A DNA stretch of 32,648 bases, from contig JAEPNQ010000045.1 of assembly GCA_017643305.1 (NCBI GenBank), forward strand, positions 1 to 32,648, in the 5' to 3' direction. Of the stretch, positions 1 through 9,160 are shown piece after piece. Numbering within the stretch: the first letter of the stretch is position 1; each line of letters opens with the position of its first letter. The notes under the pieces are model-generated. The model did not search any database and was not told the DNA's origin. It saw only the letters and a program-made list of their open reading frames with translations. Origin of the DNA: Marinibacterium sp. (GTDB taxonomy: Bacteria; Pseudomonadota; Alphaproteobacteria; Rhodobacterales; Rhodobacteraceae). A program made the position numbers and the translations under genes.

Positions 1-222
1 GAAGGGGTGATCAAAGCGGCCAAGCCAATGCTTTTTGTAGAGGTGCTCAATGATATAGAGGGTGCCTTTTTCGACTGGTGCAAGGATCACGGCTATGGCT
101 GGGCCGGGGTGATGCAGCGCTATAAGAACAACAGGAACTTCCTGATGGTCCCAGATCGGGACCTGACCAAAACCAAAACCCGGCTCGAGGGCACCGCCCT
201 CGCCAAAAACATGCCGGGCTAA
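1..222 (+). CDS. FkbM-family methyltransferase, C-terminal fragment (cut by window edge)
   Basis: The reading frame is open at the left edge and ends at TAA 220-222, giving the last 73 residues of a longer protein. The segment ending in KPMLFVEVLND, followed by a hydrophobic and aromatic tail, matches the end of FkbM-type SAM-dependent methyltransferases, where a glutamate after a hydrophobic strand follows the helix of the EGxE-type region. The SAM-binding motifs lie off the window and cannot be checked. It sits 56 bp upstream of sufC on the same strand, so it may be carried inside the suf operon between sufB and sufC. The family methylates varied small molecules and sugars; no substrate can be inferred here. 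Confidence 0.6.
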   Translation, partial: EGVIKAAKPMLFVEVLNDIEGAFFDWCKDHGYGWAGVMQRYKNNRNFLMVPDRDLTKTKTRLEGTALAKNMPG

Positions 223-278
223 ACCAAAATCCTTAGCGTGCGCATTCACAGCGCACCTGCCGTACAAAGGTAAGAAAA

Positions 279-1033
<755 letters not shown>

Positions 1034-1034
<1 letters not shown>

Positions 1035-2314
1035 TGGCTGTGGCTCAAGCCAAACCGGACGCAACCGAAGACAGGCTGGCCGTGTTAACCTTGCCTGAAG
1101 GTGGGTGGAGCGAGTCGGCACGCGCCGATGCTCTGGCGCGGGTGCGGGCCATGGGCCTTCCAAAGCGGCGTGATGAATATTGGAAATACACGCGGCCCGA
1201 CACACTGGTGCAGCCTATTGCGCCGGTGGCCGCAAGTTTCGTGAACGACGAAGTGCTGATGTTCGACGTAGTTGACCGGCTGAAAGTGGTCTTTGTTGAT
1301 GGCGTGTTTGACCCCGTCGCTTCGGATGATCTGTCGATGGAGGGTGTCACGATCGAACGCCTGGCCGAGTTTGGCGGGGCCGACATACATTGGGCGCGTG
1401 ACATCTACGGCGCGCTGGAAACCCGTGGGCAGGATCCGGTACTACGCCCCCTGGCGGCGCTGAACACCGCCTTTGCCACTGATGGGCTGCTAATCAATGT
1501 GCATGGCACCCCGTCGCGCCCAATCTGCCTAGTGTATCACCATGGCGACGAAAGCTCGGACGCTATCCTGCATCACGTGGTCAAGGTTGACAGCGGCGCA
1601 GAGGTTACCTTGCTGGAAACCGGCCCGGCGGCGGCGCGGTTCAACAAATGCATGGAATTGGAAATAGCCGATGGCGGCACGCTGCACCATGTGCGCACGC
1701 AGGGCCGCGACCATGAGCGTCGGGCGGCGACGCACATATTCGCCCGTTTGGGCACTGAAAGCGTGTTCAAGACCTTTACTCTGACGGTAAACGGTGTCCT
1801 GACCCGCAATGAAGTTGTTGTGGAACTGACCGGCGACGATGCGGTGGCGCATGTGGCCGGTGCTTGTGTGGGTGATGGTGACTTTCACCATGACGACACA
1901 GTGTTCATAACCCATGACGCTGTGAATTGCGAAAGCCGGCAGGTGTTTAAGAAAGTGCTGCGCAACGGTGCCACCGGCGTGTTCCAAGGCAAGATCCTGG
2001 TCAAGGACGGCGCACAGAAAACTGACGGCTACCAAATCAGCCAGTCGTTGCTGTTGGATGACGACAGCCAGTTCCTGGCCAAGCCTGAGCTGGAGATCTA
2101 CGCTGATGACGTGGCCTGTTCCCACGGCTCGACCTCGGGTGCGATAGATGAAGAGGCGCTGTTCTACCTGCGGTCTCGTGGCGTGCCTGCAGGCGAAGCG
2201 ACGGACCTGCTGACGCTGGCCTTCCTTGCTGAAGCGGTGGAAGAGATCGAGAACGAGGCGCTGGCCGCAGATATTGTGGATCGTCTGTCAGGCTGGTTGA
2301 ACCGGCGGCGCTGA
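1034..2314 (+). CDS. sufD: SufD, Fe-S cluster assembly scaffold protein
   Basis: About 426 residues. SufD pairs with SufB to form the SufBC2D complex that receives persulfide sulfur from SufS and assembles clusters. The C-terminal part has the SufB/SufD beta-helix core features, including RQVFKKVL, GVFQGKILV and the DDVACSHGSTSG segment with the conserved Cys and His. The ATG at 1034 overlaps the sufC stop (TGATG); an in-frame GTG at 1031 is possible but less likely. The stop at 2312-2314 overlaps the ATG of the next gene in the same way. The N-terminal half is divergent, as is usual for SufD. Confidence 0.96.
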
Positions 2315-2799
2315 TGGCGGTGACGGCAGATATCGTGGCGACCTACCGGGCGCCCGGGCGCGTTATGGCCCGGCTGATGGCGACAGGTCAGCGCGAAGAT
2401 CGCGCGCTGGTCTACGTGATGGGGTTTTGCGTTTTGTCTTTTGTCGCGCAGATGCCGGTTCTGGCCCGCAGGGCGCATCTGGAAGGGACCGAACTGAACG
2501 CTTTGCTGGGCGGTGCGTTGTTGGGCACCGTTTTTATCCTGCCGCTTGCGTTGTATCTGCTGGCTGCGATGTCGCATCTGGTCGCCCGTGCTGTGGGTGG
2601 CAAGGGCACATGGTTCGGGGCGCGTCTGGCTCTGTTCTGGTCTCTGCTGGCGTCTACGCCTTTGATTTTGTTGCACGGGTTGGTGGCCGGTTTCATCGGT
2701 GACGGTCCTGTGCAGATGGCTGTTGGCCTGCTGTGGCTGGCCGTTTTCTCGTGGTTCTGGCTTAGCTGCCTGCGCCGGGCCGAAAGGTCGGCGGAATGA
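2314..2799 (+). CDS. YIP1-family-like integral membrane protein (suf operon)
   Basis: 161 residues with four likely membrane segments: around residues 33-50, 62-88, 103-125 and 132-152. The arrangement and the basic inter-helix loops fit the YIP1-like proteins found between sufD and sufS in Rhodobacterales. Its start overlaps the sufD stop (TGATG) and its stop overlaps the next start (ATGA), so it is firmly inside the operon. Its function in Fe-S assembly, if any, is not known. The family assignment rests on context and hydrophobicity pattern rather than on a catalytic motif. Confidence 0.75.
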   Translation: MAVTADIVATYRAPGRVMARLMATGQREDRALVYVMGFCVLSFVAQMPVLARRAHLEGTELNALLGGALLGTVFILPLALYLLAAMSHLVARAVGGKGTWFGARLALFWSLLASTPLILLHGLVAGFIGDGPVQMAVGLLWLAVFSWFWLSCLRRAERSAE

Positions 2800-3389
2800 G
2801 CCAGATCGTATTGAAAGACCTTGCGTTCCAGACGATCCGTACGCCAGACTTGGCCGCCCGGGTGCTGCTGGGATTGAACGTGCCCACCACGACATTGTGG
2901 ATGGCGTTGACGCTTATGGGAGTGCTAAATGCGCTGCTTTATGGCGTTGCGATGGTGATGACCCCGGTGCCCGAAGGCGCGCCACTCTTTGCATTACCCA
3001 GCCCGTTTCAGTTTTTTGTGCTGGTTACGCTGGGGCTTGTGGCCATGGTCTGGGCAATGACGCAGATTGGACGCTGGATGGGCGGGCAGGGCAGCCTGCG
3101 CGACGTGTTGGTCCTGTTCACCTGGTTGCAGTTTCTGCGGATCGTGGCGCAAGGGGCGGTGGTCCTGCTGTCCTTTGCTTCAGGTCTCCTGTCGATGATG
3201 GCATCGACAGGAATCTTTGTGGTCGGTGTCTGGATCGGCCTGCATTTCGTGAATGAAGGCCACAGGCTTGGCTCGCTGGGCAAGGCGGCTGGGTTACTGA
3301 TTTCTGCCGGCGTCGTGGCGCTGATTCTGATCAGCATTGTGATGAGCACCATGGCCGGGCCGATGATTGGAGAATTGAGCGATGTATAA
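2796..3389 (+). CDS. YIP1-family integral membrane protein (suf operon)
   Basis: 197 residues with about five membrane spans: near residues 32-53, 68-88, 103-128, 131-148 and 162-188. The amphipathic N-terminus followed by a conserved-looking PTTTLW segment fits YIP1-domain proteins. It overlaps the previous gene by 4 bp (ATGA), and the sufS start at 3382 lies 8 bp inside it. Such overlap on both sides argues for co-translation with the Fe-S machinery. The two adjacent YIP1-like proteins may act together in the membrane, which is an inference. The biochemical role is unknown. Confidence 0.8.
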   Translation: MSQIVLKDLAFQTIRTPDLAARVLLGLNVPTTTLWMALTLMGVLNALLYGVAMVMTPVPEGAPLFALPSPFQFFVLVTLGLVAMVWAMTQIGRWMGGQGSLRDVLVLFTWLQFLRIVAQGAVVLLSFASGLLSMMASTGIFVVGVWIGLHFVNEGHRLGSLGKAAGLLISAGVVALILISIVMSTMAGPMIGELSDV

Positions 3390-4602
3390 AGTAGACGCGA
3401 TCCGGGCTGATTTCCCGATTCTTGCGCGTGAGGTGAATGGTAAGCCGCTGACTTACCTGGATAATGGCGCGTCGGCCCAGAAGCCGCAGGTGGTGATTGA
3501 TGCGGTCACACGCGGGTATGCTGAAGAATATTCTAATGTCCACCGTGGTCTGCATTACCTGTCGAATCTTGCCACCGAGAAATACGAAGCCGTGCGCGAG
3601 ATCATCGCCCGGTTCCTGAATGCAGGGTCGGAAGATGAAATAGTGTTGAACTCCGGCACGACCGAAGGGATCAACACAGTTGCCTATGGCTGGGCCATGC
3701 CGCGCATGCAGGCGGGGGACGAAATTGTCCTGTCGGTGATGGAACACCACGCCAATATTGTACCCTGGCATTTCCTGCGGGAACGGCAGGGCGTGGTCCT
3801 GAAATGGGTGGATGTGGACGCCATGGGTGCACTGGATCCGCAAAAGGTGATCGACGCGATCGGGCCCAAAACCAAATTAGTGACAATCACGCATCTTTCC
3901 AACGTTTTGGGAACCAAAGTTGATGTAAAAACCATTTGCGATGCCGCCCATGCCAAAGGCGTGCCGGTTCTGGTGGATGGGTCGCAAGCCGCAGTGCATA
4001 TGCCGGTTAACGTGCAAGATCTGGGCTGTGATTTCTATGCTATCACAGGCCACAAGCTCTACGGCCCGTCGGGGTCCGGCGCGATCTACATGCGGCAGGA
4101 GCGGATGGCCGAGATGCGCCCCTTTATAGGCGGTGGCGATATGATCCGTGAGGTTAGCAAGGATGCTGTCACCTACAATGATCCGCCATTGAAGTTCGAA
4201 GCAGGCACGCCGGGCATCGTGCAAACCATCGGGCTTGGCGTGGCCTTGGAGTACCTGATGGGTATCGGCATGGACGCAATTGCCGCCCACGAAAACAGTC
4301 TGCGCGACTACTGCCGCACGCGCCTGGACGGGCTGAACTGGTTGCAGGTGCAGGGCAAAACGCCTGATAAGGGCGCTATTTTCTCCTTCACGCTGGACGG
4401 GGCCGCGCATGCGCATGACATCTCCACCATTCTGGATAAAAAAGGCGTGGCTGTACGAGCTGGGCATCATTGCGCTGGTCCGCTGATGGATCACCTTGGG
4501 GTGACGGCAACCTGTCGGGCGTCTTTTGGTATGTATAACACCGAAGGGGAGGTGGACACGCTGGTGGAGGCGCTGGAACTGGCGCATGAGCTGTTCGCCT
4601 GA
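3382..4602 (+). CDS. sufS: SufS, cysteine desulfurase (group II)
   Basis: 406 residues. It is the PLP enzyme that takes sulfur from L-cysteine, forming a persulfide passed on (usually through SufE or SufU) to SufBCD. The PLP lysine is K225 in the motif TGHKLYGPSG, and the persulfide cysteine is C364 in RAGHHCAGPL, with the short loop typical of group II enzymes. The N-terminal segments TYLDNGASAQKP and NVHRGLHYLS are diagnostic. The ATG at 3382 lies inside the end of the preceding membrane-protein gene. A hairpin follows 8 bp after the stop, so this is probably the last gene of the transcript inside the window. Confidence 0.98.
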   Translation: MYKVDAIRADFPILAREVNGKPLTYLDNGASAQKPQVVIDAVTRGYAEEYSNVHRGLHYLSNLATEKYEAVREIIARFLNAGSEDEIVLNSGTTEGINTVAYGWAMPRMQAGDEIVLSVMEHHANIVPWHFLRERQGVVLKWVDVDAMGALDPQKVIDAIGPKTKLVTITHLSNVLGTKVDVKTICDAAHAKGVPVLVDGSQAAVHMPVNVQDLGCDFYAITGHKLYGPSGSGAIYMRQERMAEMRPFIGGGDMIREVSKDAVTYNDPPLKFEAGTPGIVQTIGLGVALEYLMGIGMDAIAAHENSLRDYCRTRLDGLNWLQVQGKTPDKGAIFSFTLDGAAHAHDISTILDKKGVAVRAGHHCAGPLMDHLGVTATCRASFGMYNTEGEVDTLVEALELAHELFA

Positions 4603-4610
4603 CATCCTTC

Positions 4611-4634
4611 TTCACGCGCGCCCCAGCGCGTGAA
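4611..4634 (+). terminator. Perfect hairpin after sufS (possible terminator)
   Basis: A 9-bp perfect inverted repeat, TTCACGCGC and GCGCGTGAA, is separated by a 6-nt loop and begins 8 nt after the sufS stop. A T-run does not follow, so it is not a classic intrinsic terminator. It may act as a weak or Rho-assisted terminator or as a 3' stabilising hairpin. Confidence 0.4.
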
Positions 4635-4904
4635 CGGGGGCGGTAACCTGCCACTTATCCATTTTCGAGAGGGCCAGGCCGGCAGGCCGTCCGACGATGG
4701 GGTGGGGGACTGCTTGTTGCTGAAGAGTTGTACAAATTCGAAAAGAACAAAGTGATATCGCCACGGATGGATCGCCTAGTCACAGCTGGACGATCCTCCA
4801 CTTGGAATTCGACCCGAAACATGGCTCTATCACCTGTAAACCGCGCCACCCGGTCGATCTGGCGGCCCGTGTCATTCAGGCGCGCGCGGCATCGCAAACC
4901 TGTA
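4635..4904. other. Intergenic between convergent sufS and thioesterase genes
   Basis: About 270 bp between the sufS hairpin and the end of the minus-strand thioesterase gene. Short open frames are present on both strands, but none has a recognisable product, a ribosome-binding site or protein-like composition. I see nothing else in it. Confidence 0.5.
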
Positions 4905-5345
4905 TTACGCCGCCAGTTTGCCCAAAACGGCGATCGTCGCGATCCCGGCGCCGCAGAGCTTTTCTGACCCGTCTTCAAGACGCACGAAAACCTGCACCTC
5001 AACTGTTGCCTGTCGCCGCCCGCATTTCAGGGTCCGCGCATGGGCGCGGATATGGCTGCCCTTGGCGGGGGCCAGGAAATGGAAGGTAAAATTCGACGTC
5101 ACCACATCGGTTTTCGCCGCAGTCGCTGCCGCCCAGGCCGCGGCGGTATCCGCTAGCGAAGATACGCAGCCACCGTGTACATAACCGTGATGCTGGGTCA
5201 GCTCGGGGCGTACGGCCACTTCAACCTCTACCTGTCCGTTGCCTGCCCCCAACAGCTCTATCCCAAACCATTTGTTGAATCCCTGAAACTGGGCATGTTT
5301 CAACAAGCGCAGGGTCATTTTTTCGTCTGAATAATCGCGTGTCAT
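4905..5345 (-). CDS. PaaI-type hotdog thioesterase
   Basis: 146 residues from the ATG at 5345, chosen because AGGAGAACTGG precedes it directly; the open frame extends further upstream, but that part is not protein-like. The hotdog-fold motif HHGYVHGGCVSSLADTAAAW is the PaaI-family active-site helix, with the HGG turn and the acidic residue in the helix. The family hydrolyses aromatic and short-chain acyl-CoA thioesters in the cytosol and often acts as a housekeeping or catabolic-rescue enzyme. It stands alone, convergent with sufS. No pathway partner is adjacent, so the substrate is unknown. Confidence 0.88.
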   Translation of the reverse strand: MTRDYSDEKMTLRLLKHAQFQGFNKWFGIELLGAGNGQVEVEVAVRPELTQHHGYVHGGCVSSLADTAAAWAAATAAKTDVVTSNFTFHFLAPAKGSHIRAHARTLKCGRRQATVEVQVFVRLEDGSEKLCGAGIATIAVLGKLAA

Positions 5346-5896
5346 CCAGTTCTCCTGTTTCCGGCAGAAACAGTCCTCTTGGGTCACTTGGAAAACAAGC
5401 TTGACCGGTTTTGCCGTTGCGTCACGTGTCAGCGGTTGGATCTGCTGCAGAATTATGCATTTGCGATGAAGCCGATGGCGCATTTGTTCAATTCGCCAGT
5501 TCCCATGTCTGCGGGCTGATGGGCTCTTTGCCAGTTTTACCCAACGGAGTTGCCCTGTCCCTGCTGCCCTCAATGGCCGAGCTGGTCTGGTCGCGCTGGA
5601 AGAGGGGCGTTTTCAAACTCTCTGGCGACAAAAGTGTTGCTATTCAACGGCGCCATATACGATTTTTCCAATCACCTGCGTCTGCGGGTGCACCCCCTTC
5701 TGGACCAGACCCAGAGCGCGCTGACTGGCACGCTGCAGTAGAAAGATTTGCATATGTGATGATCGACCTGATGATCCCGGAAGTAACCATGCTTGCCGGT
5801 GGCCAGAAACCGGTCTGAGTGCGCCTGGACAAAATGCACATCGTTTTGGTTCTGTGATTGCACCAGTCACCGGCTTTCGATAAAAGCCTCGGGCAC
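5346..5896. other. Gap with a possible decayed gene, no confident product
   Basis: About 550 bp between the thioesterase start and the tRNA. The plus strand shows protein-like stretches in different frames: a piece reading LLQNYAFAMKPMAHLF near 5443, one reading PVLPNGVALSLLPSMAELVW near 5530, and one reading NHLRLRVHPLLDQTQSAL near 5670. They cannot be joined without frameshifts, and I do not recognise the protein. It may be a dead gene. The promoter of the thioesterase should also be here. Confidence 0.3.
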
Positions 5897-5973
<77 letters not shown>

Positions 5974-6810
5974 AAAAATCAATGACTTAGCAGTCGAACT
6001 TGTCTGATATTGGCATAAGACGGTCATTTTTAGACAAAGGCGCAATCCCGCGGCAAACTTGTGGCCACAATGGTGTGAGTCGGTAAGCCTACCGCCTAAC
6101 TGCGGTTCCTGATGCAGGGAATGTCTAAAGTCAGCTAAGGCTCTAAGACAACAAGAAAAATGCGTTGTCAGGCCCTGTAGCTGCGTTCAGTCCACATTTC
6201 GCAGGCCCTCGCAATCGATCCCGCTACAGGACACTGATAATGTGGAGTACTTGGAAGGTTCCACTGACCGAAAACCATGAGTGAGGTCAGCACATGATGA
6301 CGCTACATGGACCTTTGACGTTCCCGCCCGTTGCCCCGGATCTCCCAGCGTCTTGCGAATGTCCGCCACGGCCCCCGATTTACACAGGATGTCCTTAGCG
6401 GCATTGAAATTGACGCCTTCATATTGTCCGCAGGCGGTACGTACGACTGACGCCCGCGAAGGACTGTTGCGTTTCATGTCGTGTCTCAAATGGTAACTCA
6501 ACACGCTGAGGCGCGATTTAAGGGCAGGACCAAAAAACGCTCAGAAATGGTCGGAAGCCTTTATCCAAAGCCTTGCTCACAAAACCCGCCAAAGACTGCG
6601 CTTGCCTTCCAATCCTGTTTTCTGGGCGCGGGCAGCCTCGCTTCCGTGGCCGGAAGTTGTCTCATGGGTTGCGTGTCAAAACAAAAGTCACCTTGCACAC
6701 TTGCCAATTTTTCCATCACAGGCGTGTGAACGACTGGTCCGATGTGTGAACCCCTCCGTACAGCGATCACATGCATTTTGGCATTGGAACAAAATCTAGA
6801 AGGTTTCAAA
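5974..6810. other. Long intergenic stretch, no supported gene
   Basis: About 840 bp between the tRNA and the fasciclin gene. Short open frames on both strands (for example 6187-6504 minus) have no recognisable domain, and their composition does not look coding. An 8-bp inverted repeat, CCTGTAGC at 6174-6181 and GCTACAGG at 6223-6230, is spaced by about 40 nt and may be chance. The promoter of the fasciclin gene is expected near the right end. Confidence 0.5.
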
Positions 6811-7323
6811 ATGAAATTGTCTACGACACTTAAGGCGGCAGTACTGGTTGCTTGCACCGGAACCGCGGCTTCGGCCAATACAATCGTTAACAATGCCGCT
6901 GGCGATGATCGGTTTTCAACCTTGGTCGCCGCCGTAACTGCGGCTGGTCTTGTCGAAACGCTGCAGGGCGAAGGCCCGTTCACCGTTTATGCGCCGGTCA
7001 ATGATGCCTTCGCAGCACTCCCTCAGGGCACCGTTGAGACACTCCTGAAGCCGGAAAACAAGGACCAGCTTACCAATTTGCTTCTATACCAACTCGACGA
7101 CCGCAACCTCGCCGCAGCGGATATTCCCGCTGGATCCAACTACTTCAAGCCCGCCCTCACGTCCGAACGTCTGTGCATCACCAAGTCGTCTGATGGCGTG
7201 ATGATCGCAGACGGCACTGGCGAGATGGCCAACGTGGTGATTGCAGATATCAAGGCTGACAACGGTGTCATCCATGTCATCGACAAGGTTCTGCTGCCCG
7301 GCACGCGTCCTGACTGCCACTAA
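6811..7323 (+). CDS. Secreted fasciclin (FAS1) domain protein
   Basis: 170 residues. A signal peptide is clear: MKLSTTLKAAVLVACTGTA followed by ASA/N. The rest is one FAS1 domain, with the H1-type segment GPFTVYAPVNDAFAALP and the closing segment NGVIHVIDKVLLP near the C-terminus. FAS1 proteins are exported and mediate adhesion or bind partners at the cell surface or in the periplasm. The ATG at 6811 follows AGAAGG at a suitable distance and begins the signal peptide; the frame is open upstream but not protein-like there. A strong terminator follows, so it is a single-gene unit. Confidence 0.93.
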   Translation: MKLSTTLKAAVLVACTGTAASANTIVNNAAGDDRFSTLVAAVTAAGLVETLQGEGPFTVYAPVNDAFAALPQGTVETLLKPENKDQLTNLLLYQLDDRNLAAADIPAGSNYFKPALTSERLCITKSSDGVMIADGTGEMANVVIADIKADNGVIHVIDKVLLPGTRPDCH

Positions 7324-7347
7324 CTTACGGTTACATTACAAACGCCA

Positions 7348-7376
7348 AGGCTCCGTCTGTCAGACGGAGCCTTTTT
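7348..7376 (+). terminator. Rho-independent terminator of the fasciclin gene
   Basis: The perfect stem AGGCTCCGTC / GACGGAGCCT with a 5-nt loop TGTCA (7348-7372) is followed by a run of five T (7372-7376), 24 bp after the stop codon. This is a textbook intrinsic terminator. Confidence 0.92.
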
Positions 7377-7862
7377 ACGTTGACGCGTAGTCTCATCATT
7401 TTCGGTGACATAATCCCGAAGTAGGCGTTAAATCATGGCTGCAGAAACTTGCGCTTACATAGGATCTTTCCGTCATAAAATGTTTGGTTGCTGAAATGCC
7501 GATCATGTTTGGTGGATATGGCTTGGTCCCTCAGAAGGTGGCACGCCGGGTACACAGCGTTGATGTCGCTCTGACCCCGTCCCTGGTGGCTGGGATCCGA
7601 CCGCCTTCCGGTGCGGTAGGGGATGTTTTGGGTGAGGGTTTGGCGCGGTGGGACCCCCCGCTTCGGCCTGGTTTGGGATCGGACGCCTGCTCCCAGGGGA
7701 CCAACGCTTATCCCGCCGAGATGCCATCGGCAGGACGAACCCGCCAATTATTCGGGGCCGGTGGCTCAATGCCATAGATAGACAATAGCACTCCCTTGCG
7801 CTTGCGCCATAGTTTGTCACCCGGCACAGTTGTGGCAGATTGCGCGAACCGGAGAGAAGGGG
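7377..7862. other. Intergenic, no supported gene
   Basis: About 490 bp. Open frames of 97-105 codons exist on both strands (7433-7820). They overlap one another, are rich in Pro, Gly and Arg as GC-rich noncoding frames are, and show no domain. I see no repeat or RNA structure here. Confidence 0.5.
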
Positions 7863-8120
7863 ATGACAGGTCCGAGATTGCTGCTGGCGGGGCTGTTGAT
7901 GGTGGGTCTGGCTGTGATCCCGCGTGTAGAGCAGTTGGTACCCTACCTTTTGGCAGGAGGCTATTTCCTACAAGGGCCTTACATGGTGTTTGAAGGCGCG
8001 ACCACCACTGCCGTGCGGTCCTGTCAACGCGATGTGGGCTTGCCGGAAACCGGCGACGTCAACCTCGATTTGCTGCGCCGGATCGGGGTTGATGCGATTC
8101 TCGCCTTTGGCAGGTGTTGA
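7863..8120 (+). CDS. Small membrane-anchored hypothetical protein
   Basis: 85 residues from the ATG at 7863, which follows GAGAAGGGG. A hydrophobic N-terminus (about residues 5-20, RLLLAGLLMVGLAVIP) could be a signal anchor, and a second weaker hydrophobic stretch follows around residues 25-40. The protein ends in Gly-Arg-Cys. I do not recognise a family. It lies 53 bp upstream of a thioesterase on the same strand and may be co-transcribed with it. Confidence 0.5.
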   Translation: MTGPRLLLAGLLMVGLAVIPRVEQLVPYLLAGGYFLQGPYMVFEGATTTAVRSCQRDVGLPETGDVNLDLLRRIGVDAILAFGRC

Positions 8121-8173
8121 AACCAAGCGTTGTTCAGGCCAAAGCAGATGAAGGGCAGAGGAGGAGACCGCAT

Positions 8174-8593
8174 ATGTTGATGAGCAAACGCACCGTTACG
8201 ATTGAATGGGGCGACTGTGATCCGGCGGATATCGTTTATTTTCCGAACTATTTCCGCTGGTTCGATGCCTCCACCGCGTATCATTTCGCCGCCGCGGGGC
8301 TACCCAAGCCTGAGTTGATCCGCCGCTATGATGTTGTGGGCTTTCCGATGCTGACGACAAAGTCGAATTACTTCGTGCCGTCCCGCCACGGCGACTTGGT
8401 GGAAATCGAAACCCGCATCACGCGGTTTGGGCGGTCCAGTTTCGATGTCGAGCACCGGCTGATGCGCGGCGACGTGCTGGCGGTTGAAGGGTTCGAAACC
8501 CGCGCGCTGGTGAAACGCACCGCTGAAGGAAAGTTGACCTCCTGCCGGGTGCCGGATGAGGTAAAGGACCTGTTCGGCGCACCCGATACCTGA
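8174..8593 (+). CDS. 4-hydroxybenzoyl-CoA-type acyl-CoA thioesterase (hotdog)
   Basis: 139 residues from ATG 8174, preceded by the strong site GAGGAG; a second ATG at 8180 is possible. The N-terminal motif EWGDCDPADIVYFPNYFRW matches the 4HBT family. The aspartate of DCDPA (D16) aligns with the catalytic Asp17 of the Pseudomonas enzyme, and the YFPNYFRWFDA helix is typical. The family hydrolyses 4-hydroxybenzoyl-CoA and related thioesters in the cytosol. No CoA ligase or dehalogenase lies next to it, so the true substrate is open. It ends right against the stop of a convergent RTX pseudogene. Confidence 0.9.
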   Translation: MLMSKRTVTIEWGDCDPADIVYFPNYFRWFDASTAYHFAAAGLPKPELIRRYDVVGFPMLTTKSNYFVPSRHGDLVEIETRITRFGRSSFDVEHRLMRGDVLAVEGFETRALVKRTAEGKLTSCRVPDEVKDLFGAPDT

Positions 8594-9098
8594 TCAGAAT
8601 ATGAAGCTGTTCTTGTTAAGGCCGGGCAAATCCCCACCTAGCAGCGTCAGCGTGTTGGGAGCCAGGTCATCGCTCACCACGCCGTTGCCTACCTAGGTCA
8701 TGTGAGCACTCGACGGGTCGCTGAAACCGTTGCTCCAGGCTCCACCGCCAAGGTTGACTGCCCGTTGTCTTCGTTGAATTCCCTGATTTTGTCGTCGCCG
8801 TCCGAGAACACGAACAGGTCGCTCTCAGCGCCACCATTCATGGTGTCGCTGTCGCCGCCGCCAGCCAGCAGATTGGACGTACCGCGGCCTATCGGAGTGT
8901 TCTTGTTGTTACCATCCAGAAGGGTGGCTTTGCCATTCAGAACCTTGCCGAGGCTCTCGCCCTGTAGGATGTCGTTATCCGTGGCGTCGGCTATGTTTTC
9001 CTGTCGATCAAAGTGTTAGCAAGGGTTCGCAGGTTCGTGCCTAGAGCTTCAAAATTGTCGATCACGTTCCAGCAGTTGAAAACTACGTAGTCAGCTAT
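8594..9098 (-). pseudogene. Decayed RTX (hemolysin-type calcium-binding repeat) protein, C-terminal remnant
   Basis: Joining minus-strand frames gives a recognisable RTX protein end. One frame reads YVVFNCWNVIDNFEALGTN (from about 9089). A second reads TDNDILQG ... LLAGGGDSDTMNGG and ESDLFVFSDGDDKIREFN, the nonapeptide calcium-repeat and closing motif. A third reads VNLGGGAWSNGFSDPSS up to the final stop at 8594. Two frameshifts (near 9005 and near 8755) and an in-frame amber codon at 8693-8695 break it. Intact relatives are large exported type I secretion substrates; only about 165 codons remain here. The left end is certain, the right end is approximate. Confidence 0.75.
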
Positions 9099-9160
9099 TC
9101 TTCACAGGCGTAATACGGTTCGGTGCTGGCTGTAGCGATCCCGATTGCGAGACGGGGTGC

